A stretch of DNA of 64,000 nt from Prorocentrum cordatum (GCA_963575745.1 CAUYUJ010002080.1:385049-449048), one strand, 5' to 3'; positions 20,031 to 30,360 are shown, counted from the first letter of the stretch. The notes: generated by a model not told the origin, from the letters alone. Made by a program: numbers and translations.

Positions 20031-20720
20031 GATTTGGTCTTGAGGCGTCACGGGGGCGTCTTGGAGTTAGAGTATGGGCCTCTTGTGGGTTGTCTGGGAG
20101 CCAGTTGGGAGCCTTTTGGACCTCGGTTGGGGTTCACTGGGGCCCTCTTGGGGGGTTTTTGCAGCAGGATGAAGGTATCTCGGGGCCAAAGGACCAAAAA
20201 GTTGCCCTCCCGGCTCCCTCCTGGAGCCGTCTGGACGCCCTCGTGGGCCGTGTTAGGCACTTCTTGGACCGTCTTTGGGCCCTCTGGGACCTCTCTTGGC
20301 AGTTGCCAAGGCCGTCTTGGGAGGATATGGAAGGTTTCATGGCCCGCGTCGGACGTTGCGAAACCGCAAGAAGCCAATATGGTAAAAACGAACGTTTTAC
20401 AGACGGAATGGGACGATTTCTGCTTCTTGGGGCTCGCGTGGGACGCCTCTTGGGGATCTTTTGGGTCGTCTTGGGGGCTTCGGAGGCTGTCTGAAAGCCA
20501 TCGTGGGCGTCTTGGAAGGATATTTCGGCGACTCGTCCGTTTTGGTGTCCTCTTGGCTCGTTTTGGGCCCTCTGTTCCCCCATGGCGCGTTCGGCGGTGG
20601 GTCGTGCCGGGCGAGCGGGGGGGGTCAAATGGCCGGTATGGGGTCCCAGGGGGGGGGATAATGGAGGGGAACAGTCTCACAAGCCTAGAGACCCACAAGG
20701 GGTCGGCGGAATTTCGATCA
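20030..20720 (+). repeat. dispersed CTTGGGG-rich repeat, copy 2
   Basis: Same layout as copy 1. The low-GC island at ~20,345-20,430 has GCGAAACCGCAAGAAGCC, GAACGTTTTACAGACGG and GGGACGATTTCTGCTTC. The right part (CCCTCTGTTCCCCCATGG, CAGGGGGGGGATAATGG, CACAAGGGGTCGGCGG) aligns by eye with 1,970-2,117. Confidence 0.75.
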
Positions 20721-20929
20721 GGGTCGATCGGCGCCCGCCGCCCGATCTTTCCGCTGCGGATCGGGCCCGACTTCGGGGCAGGGCTCACGCGCGCCGATTG
20801 CGTGCCGCGGTTGCAGCGGCGGGGAGCTTTCGTCGGCCCCCCGTTCCCTTCCGCCGTTGGCGGCGCAGCGGCCGCGAGAGGCTGAGCACGCAGCGGCGTC
20901 GCAGGCAGCTGCCGCGGGTGCAGGGCGCC

Positions 20930-21024
20930 GAGGCATCGAACCATCCCGACGGAGCGGCAGTGGGAGGATTCCTGACATCGCAGGCAGAATTCACACACGA
21001 CCACAGGCTCGATTCCTATTACGC

Positions 21025-21059
<35 letters not shown>

Positions 21060-21319
21060 TAGAGTATGGAACGAGCATTTTCCAGAACAGCGTCAGCCTA
21101 AAGAAGGGATGTCCAAGCCAGGCCGGACCCCATGGGGGCCATGTGCAAGTGTCAGTCACGTGGGAAGAAGAACCCGAGCAACATGACAGAGTGCAATTGC
21201 TGGACCAATTGGAAGGAGTGGCAAGAAAAGGCGCACTGGACGAACAACAAGTCAGAAATGACCAGAACACCTTCCAGAAGGAGAAAGGAGGAACCTGCAT
21301 CGAGGAAGCGAGAACCTAG
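20930..21319 (+). CDS. ORF with poly-Gln tract, unassigned
   Basis: The frame is open from well upstream (20,582), but the first ~130 bp belong to the CTTGGGG-rich repeat. The plausible part reads FLTSQAEFTHDHRLDSYYAQ, then ~11 Gln from a CAG repeat (21,028-21,059), then LEYGTSIFQNSVSLKKGC and a charged tail ending at 21,319. GC is moderate. A second frame, open 21,262-21,624, continues with similar charged composition (KSEAKHHKAYEEGKEHPYH), so a frameshift may join them. No domain recognised. It may be a degenerate gene or retroelement ORF. Confidence 0.3.
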
Positions 21320-21624
21320 ACCATACCCAAAGCAATGGGAAGGATGTTGAGAAGATTAACAATGGAATCCCTCCAGCGCTCAAGTCGGAAGCAAAGCACC
21401 ACAAAGCCTACGAGGAGGGTAAGGAACACCCGTACCACAGAGCGCAGGAGGAGAAGCTGAAAAGTGAGACCCAAAGCGTGCGACCCTCGTGGCAGCAGGG
21501 CGAGAAGCCGCAGAGGACACAAGGAATGCGACGAATGGATAGCGGTGGCCACGCTAGTCTCGATGACGAGCAAGACAGCAAGCCGGCACATCTTCAGAGA
21601 AGGGGGAGCACATCGAGAGTTTGA
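21262..21624 (+). CDS. charged ORF without start codon, unassigned
   Basis: 121 codons open from just after a TGA, with no Met until late. Includes EHLPEGERRNLHRG, VEKINNGIPPALKSEAKHHK and RAQEEKLKSETQSVRPSWQQ. The composition is lysine/glutamate-rich and not a simple repeat. It is probably the out-of-register continuation of the poly-Gln frame or an exon piece. Confidence 0.3.
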   Translation, partial: PEHLPEGERRNLHRGSENLDHTQSNGKDVEKINNGIPPALKSEAKHHKAYEEGKEHPYHRAQEEKLKSETQSVRPSWQQGEKPQRTQGMRRMDSGGHASLDDEQDSKPAHLQRRGSTSRV

Positions 21625-22015
21625 GTTTCTTGACCAGATGATCCTCAGAGCCAGGGAGGGAGCCACGCGATGGACATAAGCAGAGACGAAGTGGGAGGAA
21701 TATAATAATATAATATCAATATGATGGCTACTATGGAGGAATTCAGGGAGGAAAGGGAAAGGGCAGAGAGCATGTACAAACAGCAAATAATAAGAAGGGC
21801 TGGCGCTACGAAATATGTTGAGCGACGTGGAACAGATCAAGTTGATGAGACGAAGCACGTATATGAGGCAATGTCAGCTTGTGTGGTCAGCGCATGCATG
21901 CTTCACCCCCCTCAATCCCCACCCCACTCCCCCGGGCTGAGGAATAGACCCCATTGGTCGCGACATCTGTTTTGTAACCACGCGCGCCAGGGGGGGGGAG
22001 GAGAAGGAAGGGGAG

Positions 22016-22570
22016 GGATGAGAAAGAGGAGGAGGAGGAGGACGAGGACGAGGAAGAGGAGGAGGAGGAGAAGGAGGACGAGGCCGAGGACGAGGACGAT
22101 GACGAACACGAGAAGGAGAAGAAGGAGGAGGAGGTGGCGGAAAGGGCGGAGGAGGAGGACGGGGAGGAGGAGGAGGAGGAGGAGCAGGAAGAGGAGGAGG
22201 AGGACGAGGACGAGGAGGAGGAGGATGAGGAGGAAGAGGAGGAAGACGAGGAAGACGAGGAAGACGAGGAAGACGAGGAAGACGAGGAAGACGATGAAGA
22301 CGACGAGGACGAGGAAAACGAAGAAGACGAGGAAGACGAGGAGGAGGAGGAGGAGGAGGAAGAGGAGGAGGAGGACGAGGAGGAACAGGAGGAAGACGAG
22401 GAAGACGAGGAAGACGAGGAAGACGAGGAAAACGAGGAAGACGAGAAAGACGAGGAAGACGAGGAAGACGAGGAAGACGAGGAAGACGAGGAAGACGAGG
22501 AAGACGAGGAAGCGGAGGAGGAGGAGGAGGAGGAAGAGGAGGAGGAAGAAGAGGAGGAGGAGGACGAAGA
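22016..22570 (+). repeat. GAGGAAGAC 9-bp repeat with GGA runs
   Basis: Long runs of GAGGAAGAC (22,245-22,330; 22,390-22,510) set in GGA repeats. One frame is poly-Glu/Asp, others are Arg/Lys/Thr. The frame-preserving 9-bp period makes acidic reading possible, but the array has no flanking coding signal. Confidence 0.9.
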
Positions 22571-22732
22571 GGGGCCACGCCCCGCCTTGCCTCGCCGCGC
22601 CTTGCCCCGCCTTGCCTCGCCGCGCCTCTCCCGTGCGGCCGCGGGCGTGGCGGGGGGCCTGACCCACCCCGCGGCCGCTGCGGCCGGGCGCCGCGGCCGC
22701 GGGCCACGGTCGGCCCCCTCGTCAGCGTTTCC

Positions 22733-22925
22733 TTTCTTTCAGGTCGTCCCGCCGAGGGGCCCCCTCCTTTCCCCTTCCTCCTCCTCCTCCTCCTCCCTCC
22801 TCCTCCTCCTCCCTCCTCCTCCTCCTCCTCCTCCTCCTCCCTCCTCCCTCCTCCCTCCTCCCTCCTCCCTCCTCCCTCCTCCTCCTCCTCCTCCTCCTCC
22901 TCCTCCTGATCCTCCTCCTGCTCCT
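22733..22925 (+). repeat. pyrimidine tract with (CTC)n
   Basis: Begins with TTTCCTTTCTTTCAGGTCG, which looks like a splice acceptor, then CTC repeats at 22,775-22,925 ending CTCCTTTCAGG. Confidence 0.8.
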
Positions 22926-22929
22926 TTCA

Positions 22930-23005
22930 GGCCAGTCCTCGACGCATGGCCCCCTTCGGCGCCAGGAGGCGCTGGGAAAATCAGCGACGCGAGCTGCTAG
23001 GCAAA
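22930..23005 (+). mobile_element. TIR element B, fragment
   Basis: CGACGCATGGCCCCCTTCGG, GGAGGCGCTGGGAAAATCAG and GACGCGAGCTG match the right half of element B (3,560-3,625; 35,915-35,975). The ends are missing. Confidence 0.65.
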
Positions 23006-23631
23006 TCCCCACGTTGCCAACCCACCCTCTCGTCCAGCACGCCTTGCCCGCAGGGCAGCCGGCGCCGCCTTGGCGCATCGGTTCGACAGAAAAGAGGGGC
23101 GAATTGGCTCGCCCTTTGCCCCCCCTCCAGACTGCCCAGTCTGTGCCATCAGTTGCTTTCTCGCTGGCGGCTGGGCGTCGGCGCTCATCATCGGCGCCGC
23201 CACCGTTGATTTTCAATATGGCGGGCACCACCCCGTGATTCGCCGAGCAGGGAAAGTATTGCTTTAAACGCGCGCCCCCCACTGATGATTTAGTCGCAAG
23301 CTAACATTAATTAAGATGGCGCAGCAGCGCGCAGAAGTCATGGAGACGGACGCAAACGAAGGCGCAACGACAGACGGAGAGGGGATCGGGATCAAAGAAG
23401 GCGGAAAGTCTCAATGAGCGAGAGTATGCGAGCAGGGAGGCCAAGGTCGACGGGACGAAGGCCGATACACCAGGCGCGCACGTCTGAGTGCTATGCGACA
23501 CGCGCGGAACATGTCCAACAAAAGTAGATGGAGATGGACGACCAGGCGTACGGCGAATTCACAGACCACTGACGCGAACATCATAGAGTGGAGAAAAAGA
23601 GGCATATGTATATACACTACACATTTATAGT

Positions 23632-23635
<4 letters not shown>
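23005..23635. other. no gene supported
   Basis: Contains a short frame starting ATGGCGCAGCAGCG at 23,315 (33 codons) without further support; GC falls toward the right. Confidence 0.5.
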
Positions 23636-23673
<38 letters not shown>

Positions 23674-23734
23674 AAACAAAACATAGCAAGCAAACAACAA
23701 ACACGCGGGAAACAATATGTATATACATAGACAT

Positions 23735-23776
<42 letters not shown>

Positions 23777-23815
23777 CGAAAGAGGGACCGAGAAAGATAC
23801 CGAGAGAGAGAGAGA
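23635..23815 (+). repeat. (GA)n microsatellite, two blocks
   Basis: GA runs at 23,635-23,670 and 23,735-23,815, separated by AAC-rich sequence. Confidence 0.95.
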
Positions 23816-23834
23816 ACCACAACACAGGCACGTC

Positions 23835-24581
23835 ATGAAACGGAGATTCGAGGACAAGGTGGAGCAGCACAGGACGGGGTACCTCACAGAAAATCACAAA
23901 CATCAGAGAGGGTATGATGCAACGAAACAGCAGAACTTCGAGAGTACCGAATGAGCGCATGAGATGCGAGGCTGGGTTGGGGCCTACCTGCGCCAACACC
24001 AAGAAAACCATGTCGAGGCGCAGAGCTGGATTAGACTCGAGCAGGAGCACATGCAAAGGGCAGGGTTCGATGAGCTGGCACATGCTAGGGCCATCGCGAA
24101 CAAGAACATGATGGAACCGAACTACCATGGACAGCAGCGCGAGCAGCGGGCGGGGCACCGCAGTCGCGGCAGAGCCGGAAGACGGCGCAGGACGCACAGC
24201 CGACTAGTTTTGGCGAGACACGAGCATGCGATCCACGAGCGCAATCAGGAATACGATGTCAGAAGAACGGCGGAGGCGAAACTGCAGGAGCAGAATCTGG
24301 CGCCGTAGTGGACCAACACCCACTTGGATGGAGTAGAAAGCGCCATGCCTGCTGCTGGGAAACGGGGAATTCATAAAACATGGCAGTCGCAATTGGATAC
24401 GGAGTTTCTGAAGGCCATGCGGCCCTGGGCGACGGCATGCGGCAGGAAAAACCACGTGCTGCGACGGTGTCAGGCTAATTCGCCAGGCTCAGAGACGCGC
24501 CGGCCACCGCGCCGCCGGCGCTTTCGGCGGGGCCAGAGGCTGCTTCGCCTTCGGCAGTGGCAAACCTCGGATCCCGGGTGA
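23835..24581 (+). pseudogene. helical charged ORF broken by two stops
   Basis: One register stays readable for ~249 codons from ATG 23,835 to the stop at 24,581, interrupted only by TGA at ~23,952 and TAG at 24,306. Segments: MKRRFEDKVEQHRTGYLTEN; then WVGAYLRQHQENHVEAQSWI and LEQEHMQRAGFDELAHARAI; then RHEHAIHERNQEYDVRRTAE; then GKRGIHKTWQSQLDTEFLKA. It is rich in Glu, Gln, His and Arg with heptad-like helices and little repetition, unlike the surrounding repeats. No family recognised. Candidates are a decayed structural protein or a retroelement nucleocapsid-type ORF. Confidence 0.4.
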
Positions 24582-24699
24582 TCGCGAAGGTCAAGTCGCA
24601 GCAGCTCGGGGGAAGGGGCCGAGCGAAACGCCCGCTGTAGCTATCGACCAATCGCACGCCGCCGCCCCCGAGGCCTAGAACGGGAGGATAGGGGGCGGC

Positions 24700-25284
24700 G
24701 TCCTTGATTTGGACGTTGTTCGCGCGAAGTGTTTCCGCGCGGGGGGGCGGTCGCCGCGAGCCAGTCGGAGTAAAACTGGGAGATGTTGGGGCGCGAGACG
24801 GCCGGGAGTTGGAGACTGGGCGGGGCGGGCAAGGACGGGGCCAACGCCGAGCGGCGCCGCGCGGGCCGCGGAGGAGGAGACGGGCGGAGAGGAGGAGGCG
24901 GCGGGTCGGCGAACGCATCGCAGGCGCGAGCCTGTTGGAACCCACGGCAGCCCCGGCGGTCGAGGCCGACGCCGCGATTGCACCGCCCCCAGCCCCGCCA
25001 CCAACTCCTCCAGGGGTTCAGGGCACGCCAATTCCGACATCGACGGCGGAACCGTTCGAGGGCGTCGGGGAGCGCGAGACCACGAGCAAAGCGGCATCAT
25101 CGGGGCCAGGAAACAAGGCGCCAGGAGGAGGGCCGCGCGGAAGGAAGAAGAGACGACCGAGGTCAGCGTCGCAACCGCCCCGCTCTACAGCGACAGCAGC
25201 TCCGACTGGGTGCAACGTCGGGATTGCCGACGTCGGCGATGACTTTGAGGGGGCCGAGGACAGGGGGCCACGCTTCGACGAGAA
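24700..25284 (+). other. GC-rich open frames, coding doubtful
   Basis: Overlapping frames in three registers are Pro/Ala/Arg-rich (for example AAIAPPPAPPPTPPG). No domain is visible and none is favoured. Confidence 0.4.
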
Positions 25285-25324
25285 GGATGATGATAATAAT
25301 AATAATTATAATAATAATAATAAC

Positions 25325-25375
<51 letters not shown>

Positions 25376-25376
25376 G
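25285..25376 (+). repeat. (AAT)n microsatellite
   Basis: ~28 AAT triplets with single interruptions; the most AT-rich trinucleotide block in the window. Confidence 0.95.
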
Positions 25377-25399
25377 GGCAATGACTTTGAGTGACAGGG

Positions 25400-26150
25400 T
25401 GACAGGGAGCGCGGGCCCCTTGCCTGGGAGGGCGCCCCTGAGCATGACCAACGACAGTCGAAGGGCGCGGGGGTCAACGACGCCCTCGCGACCAGCGGAA
25501 GGCGGGCAGTCTGGGGCGAGAAGAGGAAGGCGCATTTCGAGCGGGGCCTGAGCCTTGGCGAGGAAAGCGAGGCGACGCAGCGAGAGGGTTCGACAATTTC
25601 AATGCCGCGCGGGCGCCCCGCCACTTTTCTGCCGGCGCGGCGCCGCGCGCGAAAGCGGTCCAGCTACGGGCGGGCTTCAGAAATCGCAGCGCCGGGCCCG
25701 ATATCGCAGCGTCGGGGCCGGCCAATTTGGCGATGGAGTTGGCGCCCACAACCGCGCGCGCGGGCAGATGCAGTGGAGGCCCAACGAAAAAGATAATGGC
25801 ATCGTGGATTTCGGGGCGACCAGAGGGGGACCAGAGAGCTTGCGAATGGGGGGTCTTGGATAGCACCGCGTCGGAGCTCGCTGCGCCGGCGAGGGCGCAG
25901 CCGTGCATCTTGGCGACAGGGAAGAGCAAAGGCGCGATGCAGTCGATCGCCGGCGACTCGCATCGCGAGATCAACGCGGCAAAGGGGAAGCGGTTAGACA
26001 CCCCGGTGCCCGAGCGATCAAGAGCGGTCTCTACGACCACAGGGAAGGGGGGCGCTACCATGACCTACAGACTCGACATTCCGGATCACATGAGCTTGAC
26101 CCACGGAACGAGTTGGTGGGCCCCACGGCGAGGATTGTAGTTAGGTAGTA
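25400..26150. other. open frames on both strands, unassigned
   Basis: A minus frame (25,474-26,061, 195 codons) and plus frames are open. The minus frame has SSDAVLSKTPHSQALWSPSG and LHLPARAVVGANSIAKLAGP, which look protein-like. No motif was recognised and the direction is undecided. Confidence 0.3.
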
Positions 26151-26194
26151 GTGCGCAGCGGTGCGAAAATCATGGAGCGATCCGCGGAGGAGCA

Positions 26195-26310
26195 GGAGCA
26201 GGAGCGGGAGCAGAAGGAGGAGGAGGAGGAGGAGGAGGAGGAGGAGGAGAAGCAGAAAGTGGCGGGAGTGGAAGGGGGGGGGGGGCAGGGGGAGGGGGGA
26301 GGTGGAGGGT
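26195..26310 (+). repeat. (GGA)n and poly-G purine tract
   Basis: GGA triplets at 26,212-26,250 followed by G-rich sequence. Confidence 0.9.
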
Positions 26311-26478
26311 GAGGTTGACGGGCAGCAAGAGGATGGAGAGGAATACCAGAGTAAACCCTGGATGCGTGAAACATGTTTCGTGATTGGTGTGCCCTGAACA
26401 CTACGGATCGAAGTGATTGTTGCGCCCTGACATTTCTAATTCGCGCCAGAACGCGACTGTTGCGACGTCAACCGTAAG

Positions 26479-26850
26479 AATGTGTGAAAGTGGCGAAATT
26501 TGTCAAGACGAAGGCTCGCGGCGCTCAGGCGAACCCACCGTTTGAAAAGGAATCGCCCTCCATGCGTGAAACGCTGGCAAATGTTTGAGACTAATGTGCG
26601 CGGCGTTCAGGCGAGAGCCACCGTTTGAAAAGGAATCGCCCTCAATCCGTGAAACATATTCAAGACGATTGCGTGCGGCGTTCAGGCGAGATCAGCATTC
26701 TGAAATCCACTCGCCCTTCATCCGTGAAGCTCTTTGCCAATATTCAGCTTCAGGGTCTCCAACGGTGAGGACGTCTCTGGCGAAACGCCCGGCCCGCCCT
26801 CCCGACACGCTTGGGGGGGCGACAGGGAAGAGACATGTATAAGGAATTGG
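26479..26850 (-). repeat. ~75-bp satellite, inverted block, plus conserved junction
   Basis: Three to four units with GTGCGCGGCGTTCAGGCGAG, CACCGTTTGAAAAGGAATCG and CATCCGTGAA(G/A). At 26,755-26,840 the junction CTGGCGAAACGCCCGGCCCG and CGACAGGGAAGAGACATG is the reverse complement of 5,147-5,205. A GGA tract follows, so the whole CTC-junction-satellite composite is repeated in inverted orientation. Confidence 0.85.
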
Positions 26851-26859
26851 GTTGGAACT

Positions 26860-27020
26860 GGGATGGAGGAGGAGGACATGAGGAGGCGGAGGAGGGAGGA
26901 GGAGGCGGAGGAGGGAGGAGGAGGGCAAGAGAAGGAGGCGAAGGAGGAGGCGGAGGAGGCGGAGGAACCAGGAAGGAATTGGGATGGAGGCGTAGGCGAG
27001 GGAGGCGGAGGCGGAGCGGC
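26860..27020 (+). repeat. (GGA)n purine tract
   Basis: GAGGCGGAGGAGGGAGGAGG-type repetition. Confidence 0.9.
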
Positions 27021-27221
27021 AGGAGGAGCTGGGTGTCGACGAGAGGGCGGCGGAGCAGCAGAAGCAGGATGCCGTCGACAAGAGGCGGGGCGCGCCGAGG
27101 CCTCGGCGCACGGGGCCAGCGCCCCGCCGACGAGCGAGGAGGTCGAGTGGGCGGCCGTGCCGGAGGACGGCGCGTGTGGCCCCCGCGCGGCTTGCGCGGC
27201 CCTCCTCTGTTTGGAGTCCTC

Positions 27222-27478
27222 CTCTCCTCGTCCTCCTCCTCCTCCTCCTCCTCCTCCTCCTCCTCCTCCTCCTCCTCCTCCTCCTCCTCCTCCTCCTCCT
27301 CCTCCTCCTCCTCCTCCTCCTCCTCCTCCCCTCTCCTCCTCCTCCTCCTCCTCCTCCTCCTCCTCCTCCTCCTCTCCTCCTCCTCTCCTCTCCTCGCCCC
27401 CCCTCCTCCTCCTCCTCCTCCTCCTCCTCCTCCTCCTCCTCCTCCTCCTCCTCCTCCTCATCCTCCTCCTCCACGGCT
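27222..27478 (+). repeat. (CTC)n microsatellite
   Basis: About 80 CTC triplets with few interruptions (CTCCCCTCTCC, CTCGCCCCC). Confidence 0.95.
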
Positions 27479-27725
27479 CACGCTTCCTCAGTCCAGGGCG
27501 CCCCGAGGGGGGGCATCGTCAGGCCCAGGAGGAGGTTCTGCAGCGCCACGGCCCTGCTCCTCGAGCGCCAGGTCTCGCCAGCGCGGGGCAGTTTTGGCTG
27601 CGGGGCCGCTGGTGAGCGTCCTTCGCTCAAGGAGTACGTACCAGCCCGAAGCGTACACGCCGGTCGTTGAAAGCAGGTTTCTTGGGGCTTCGATTCGAGG
27701 TCCCAATCTGCGTTTGCAGCTTTCA

Positions 27726-27787
27726 TATTGTAATGGCCTCCGGCCAGTGCCGCCGATCCGCGGCGCTCCCGATGCGTGTGGGAACGG
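27726..27787 (+). repeat. dispersed GGCCTCCGGCC motif, copy 1
   Basis: TTGTAATGGCCTCCGGCCAG then TGCCGCCGATCCG and GATGCGTGTGGGAACG. Closely matched at 45,626-45,688 and partly at 51,905-51,950. Related inverted forms (CTCACACGCCGGATCGGCGG) are at 28,851 and 52,871. Confidence 0.8.
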
Positions 27788-27879
27788 ACGCTGACGACCA
27801 CGACGACCGACGACCGGGTCAACGACGGACGATGATGACGACGACGTCCATCCTCCCCCCGCTGCCCTCCCCGGTTTCA

Positions 27880-28770
27880 TCTTGGACCCCCCCCCGCTTG
27901 AGCTCGACCGCCCCCTCCGTCCCCGCTCGAGCTTCCTCCTTGGACCCCCCCCCCCCCCGCTTGAGCTCGACCCCCCCCCCGTCCTCGCTCGAGCTCCCCC
28001 CCCCCCTCGATTCCTGCTTGACTCGACCCCCCCGTTCGACCCCCCCCCCATCCTCCTCGAGCTCCCCCCCCCTTGATTCCTGGACCCCCCCCCCGCGCTG
28101 ACCCCCCCCCCGCTTGAGCTCACCCCCCCCCTCCCCGCTCGAGCTTCCTCCTTGGACCCCCCCCCCGCTTGAGCTCGACCCCCCCCCCTCTCCTCGCTCG
28201 AGCTCCCCCCTCCCCCTCGATTCTGGACCCCCCCCCCCGCCTGACCCCCCCCCCCCCGCTTGAGCTCGACCCCCCCCTCCGTCCCCGCTCGAGCTTCCTC
28301 CTTGGACCCCCCCCCGCTTGAGCTCGACCCCCCCCCGTCCTCGCTCGAGCTCCCCCCCCTCCCCCCTCGATTCTTGGATCGACCCCCCCCCGTCCTCGCT
28401 CGAGCTCCCCCCCCCTCTCTCGATTCCTGGCCCCCCCCCCGCGCTGACCCCCCCCCCCCCCCGCTTGACCCCCCCTCCCCCGCTCGAGCTTCCTCCTTGG
28501 ACCCCCCCCCCTCCGCTTGAGCTCGACCCCCCCCCCCCTCTGTTCGACCCCCCCTCCCCGTCCTCGCTCGTGCTCCCCCCCCCCCTCGATTCTTGGACCC
28601 CCCCCCCCGCGCTGACCCCCCCCCCCCGCTTGAGCTCGACCCCCCCTCGTTCCCCGCTCGAGCTTCCTCCTTGGACCCCCCCCCGGCGCTTGAGCTCGAC
28701 CCCCCCCGTCCTCGCTCGAGCTCCCCCCCCATCTCGATTCTTGGACCCCCCCCCCCGCTGGAGCGTTCAC
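27880..28770 (+). repeat. poly-C tandem array with GAGCTCGA / CTCGAGC
   Basis: Higher-order units of 156-213 bp (TTCCTCCTTGGACC at ~27,931, 28,144, 28,300, 28,489, 28,666). Each contains CGCTTGAGCTCGA, GTCCTCGCTCGAGCTC and CTCGATTCCTGG separated by C runs of 7-13. Reverse-strand frames are Gly/Arg/Ser-rich by-products. Confidence 0.9.
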
Positions 28771-28850
28771 TGAATTGCGTGGATAATTCGCTGGATCCCG
28801 ACCCCCCCCCCGGAGCGAAGCTTGAGCGAGCTCAAGCCCACGCTCTCAGA

Positions 28851-28876
28851 AACTCACACGCCGGATCGGCGGACTT
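28851..28876 (-). repeat. GCCGATCCGGCGTGTGAG motif (inverted), copy 2
   Basis: Identical over 25 bp to 52,871-52,895; it begins GAAACTCACACGCCGG and ends ATCGGCGGA. Related to the GGCCTCCGGCC motif family in the GCCGCCGATCCG core. Confidence 0.8.
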
Positions 28877-29139
28877 CAAGAGTCGAGTGGTTCCCCTATT
28901 CCTTCCTCTTCAGGTGGCGGGCGGAAGCCCAATTTACTTCCAACGCCTTCCTACTTCATGCTTCTATCCATTTGTTATGTCCGACGTGTATGCATGTCCC
29001 TATGTTTGGCATCATCTTTTAACAATGCCGATCTTGAGGATTCCCTAAGTTCTCGAGGGCGCATCCCTGATCGTCATCGCCTCTGGGCCTGTCAATCTCA
29101 GGGACGGGGTAAGGCCGACACTAGTGAAAGGAGATGCGA

Positions 29140-29350
29140 GCATCAGTCGGCACGAGCGACGTAGGTACTGGAAAAAGTTTAGCAAAGACGACATCAGTTC
29201 CTCGCAGTCTTGCACAGAAAGGGGTGTCGGGGTCGCGGCCGTCGCAGTCCCTTTGAGAACAGGTCGCCTGCCCATCAGCGGCCGCTGCTGGTTCTAGACG
29301 TTATTTGATGTTGGGCATCGTCGCCATTATTTCCCTACGGTAGGTTCGTG
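29140..29350. mobile_element. TIR element D, diverged copy
   Basis: Aligns along its length with 35,374-35,590: GGTACTGGAAAAAG versus GGTACCGAAAGAA, ACATCAGTTCCTCG versus ACAGCAGTTCCTGT, AGGTCGCCTGCCCATCAGCG versus AGGCCGCCTGCCCAACAGCG, and the shared TGTTGGGCATCGT. The ends are weaker here. Confidence 0.6.
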
Positions 29351-29377
29351 CCGTGTCGACCGGCGGCGACCCCGCCA

Positions 29378-29476
29378 GCGGCGTTCAACGTTGAACGCCG
29401 CGAGCGACCCAAAATCGCTCGATGTAAAACGATTTAGACGTTTCGGAAACGGCCGATCGTTCAAGGTTGAACGATC
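29378..29476. repeat. two palindromes of the GTTCAA-GTTGAAC family
   Basis: 29,378-29,401 is a perfect 24-bp palindrome (arm GCGGCGTTCAAC). 29,455-29,476 has 10-bp arms GATCGTTCAA and TTGAACGATC around GG. The motif is shared with 3,258-3,388. Confidence 0.85.
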
Positions 29477-29696
29477 CCCGCGGTGTCAGAAACCAACGCC
29501 GAAGTCGGCACGACACGAACCTAACGTACCCGATTCGGGTGTGCCAAATCAGGGAAGCAACATCTACACATTAGTCACGTCGACCGTCCTGGAGAGCCCT
29601 CGTCGTCTCGGCCGGATGATTCTCAAACGTATGGTCGGCGTGCACCTCGGGAGAGGGCCAGGAGCGGCGGGAGATGCCTCCAGAGGATGGGTTCGA

Positions 29697-29795
29697 GGAG
29701 TAAAATATTCTCCATATTTTCCCATATGTTCTGGGATTGTGTCCCCCCCCACTTCCCATATTTTCCCATATTTTCTGGGGAGGACAGAGGTTGCC
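29697..29795 (-). mobile_element. AT-rich element E, copy 1 (inverted, partial)
   Basis: In reverse complement reads CAGAAAATATGGGAAAATAT, GGGAAGTGGGGGGGG, CCCAGAACATATGGG: the core of the two plus-strand copies at 46,973-47,137 and 48,600-48,752. The CACACAGACACAA and TTTGTGTGTATT ends are not found here. Confidence 0.7.
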
Positions 29796-29859
29796 AAACG
29801 TATTGAAAGTGTGTTGCCAGTTCCTGGTCTCCAGGAGCTTCTGATGAGGATCTCCAGGG

Positions 29860-30360
29860 GGGTCCTCTTGTTCCTCCTTCATCCTCCATGGTCCTCCGCG
29901 TCATCCTCGTCGTCCTCTTTCATTCGACCTTCTAAATCACCAGTGTTTTTCCATCGCCCTTCTCCGTGGTCCTCCTCATATTCTTCGTCCTCGTCCTGTT
30001 CATCTTCCTCCTCTTCCATGCTCAATCGTCCTCTTAGTGATGGTCGTCCTCCTGGATATTTCATCTTGGTTTTCCGCCTTTGCCTTCGTCCTCCCCCTCG
30101 TCCATCTTCTAGATACCATTATCCCACTGTCTATCTCTTCACCGTTCCTCCCTTCCTCCTTTCCGAATCAGCTGACCATCTCGGAGGTTGGAAGGGGATG
30201 AGAAGGCGGCCTCCCTTCATTCCGTGTCGTCGTCCACTCCCCATCCTCAGCGGTCGATGCCGTAGTTTCGGTGTTCCGTGTTCTATCCTTTTCCATGTTG
30301 TTTTCCTCCATTTGTTCCGTCTGCGGATCGGGACAGGGGGAGGGAAGGGCGTCGAGGCAG
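29860..30360. other. TC-rich region, no gene supported
   Basis: Degenerate TCCTC/CGTCC sequence; frames on both strands are compositional. Confidence 0.5.

Noticed and set aside
21912-22667. Leu/Phe-rich minus ORF that looks like many membrane helices
   Set aside because: Reverse reading of the GAGGAAGAC/GGA repeat; no non-repetitive part.
22733-22745. Splice acceptor TTTCCTTTCTTTCAG
   Set aside because: Good by itself, but the following sequence is a CTC microsatellite and no exon is supported.
27488-28770. 414-codon minus Gly/Ser/Arg ORF
   Set aside because: Derived from the poly-C array; stop codons are absent because of composition.
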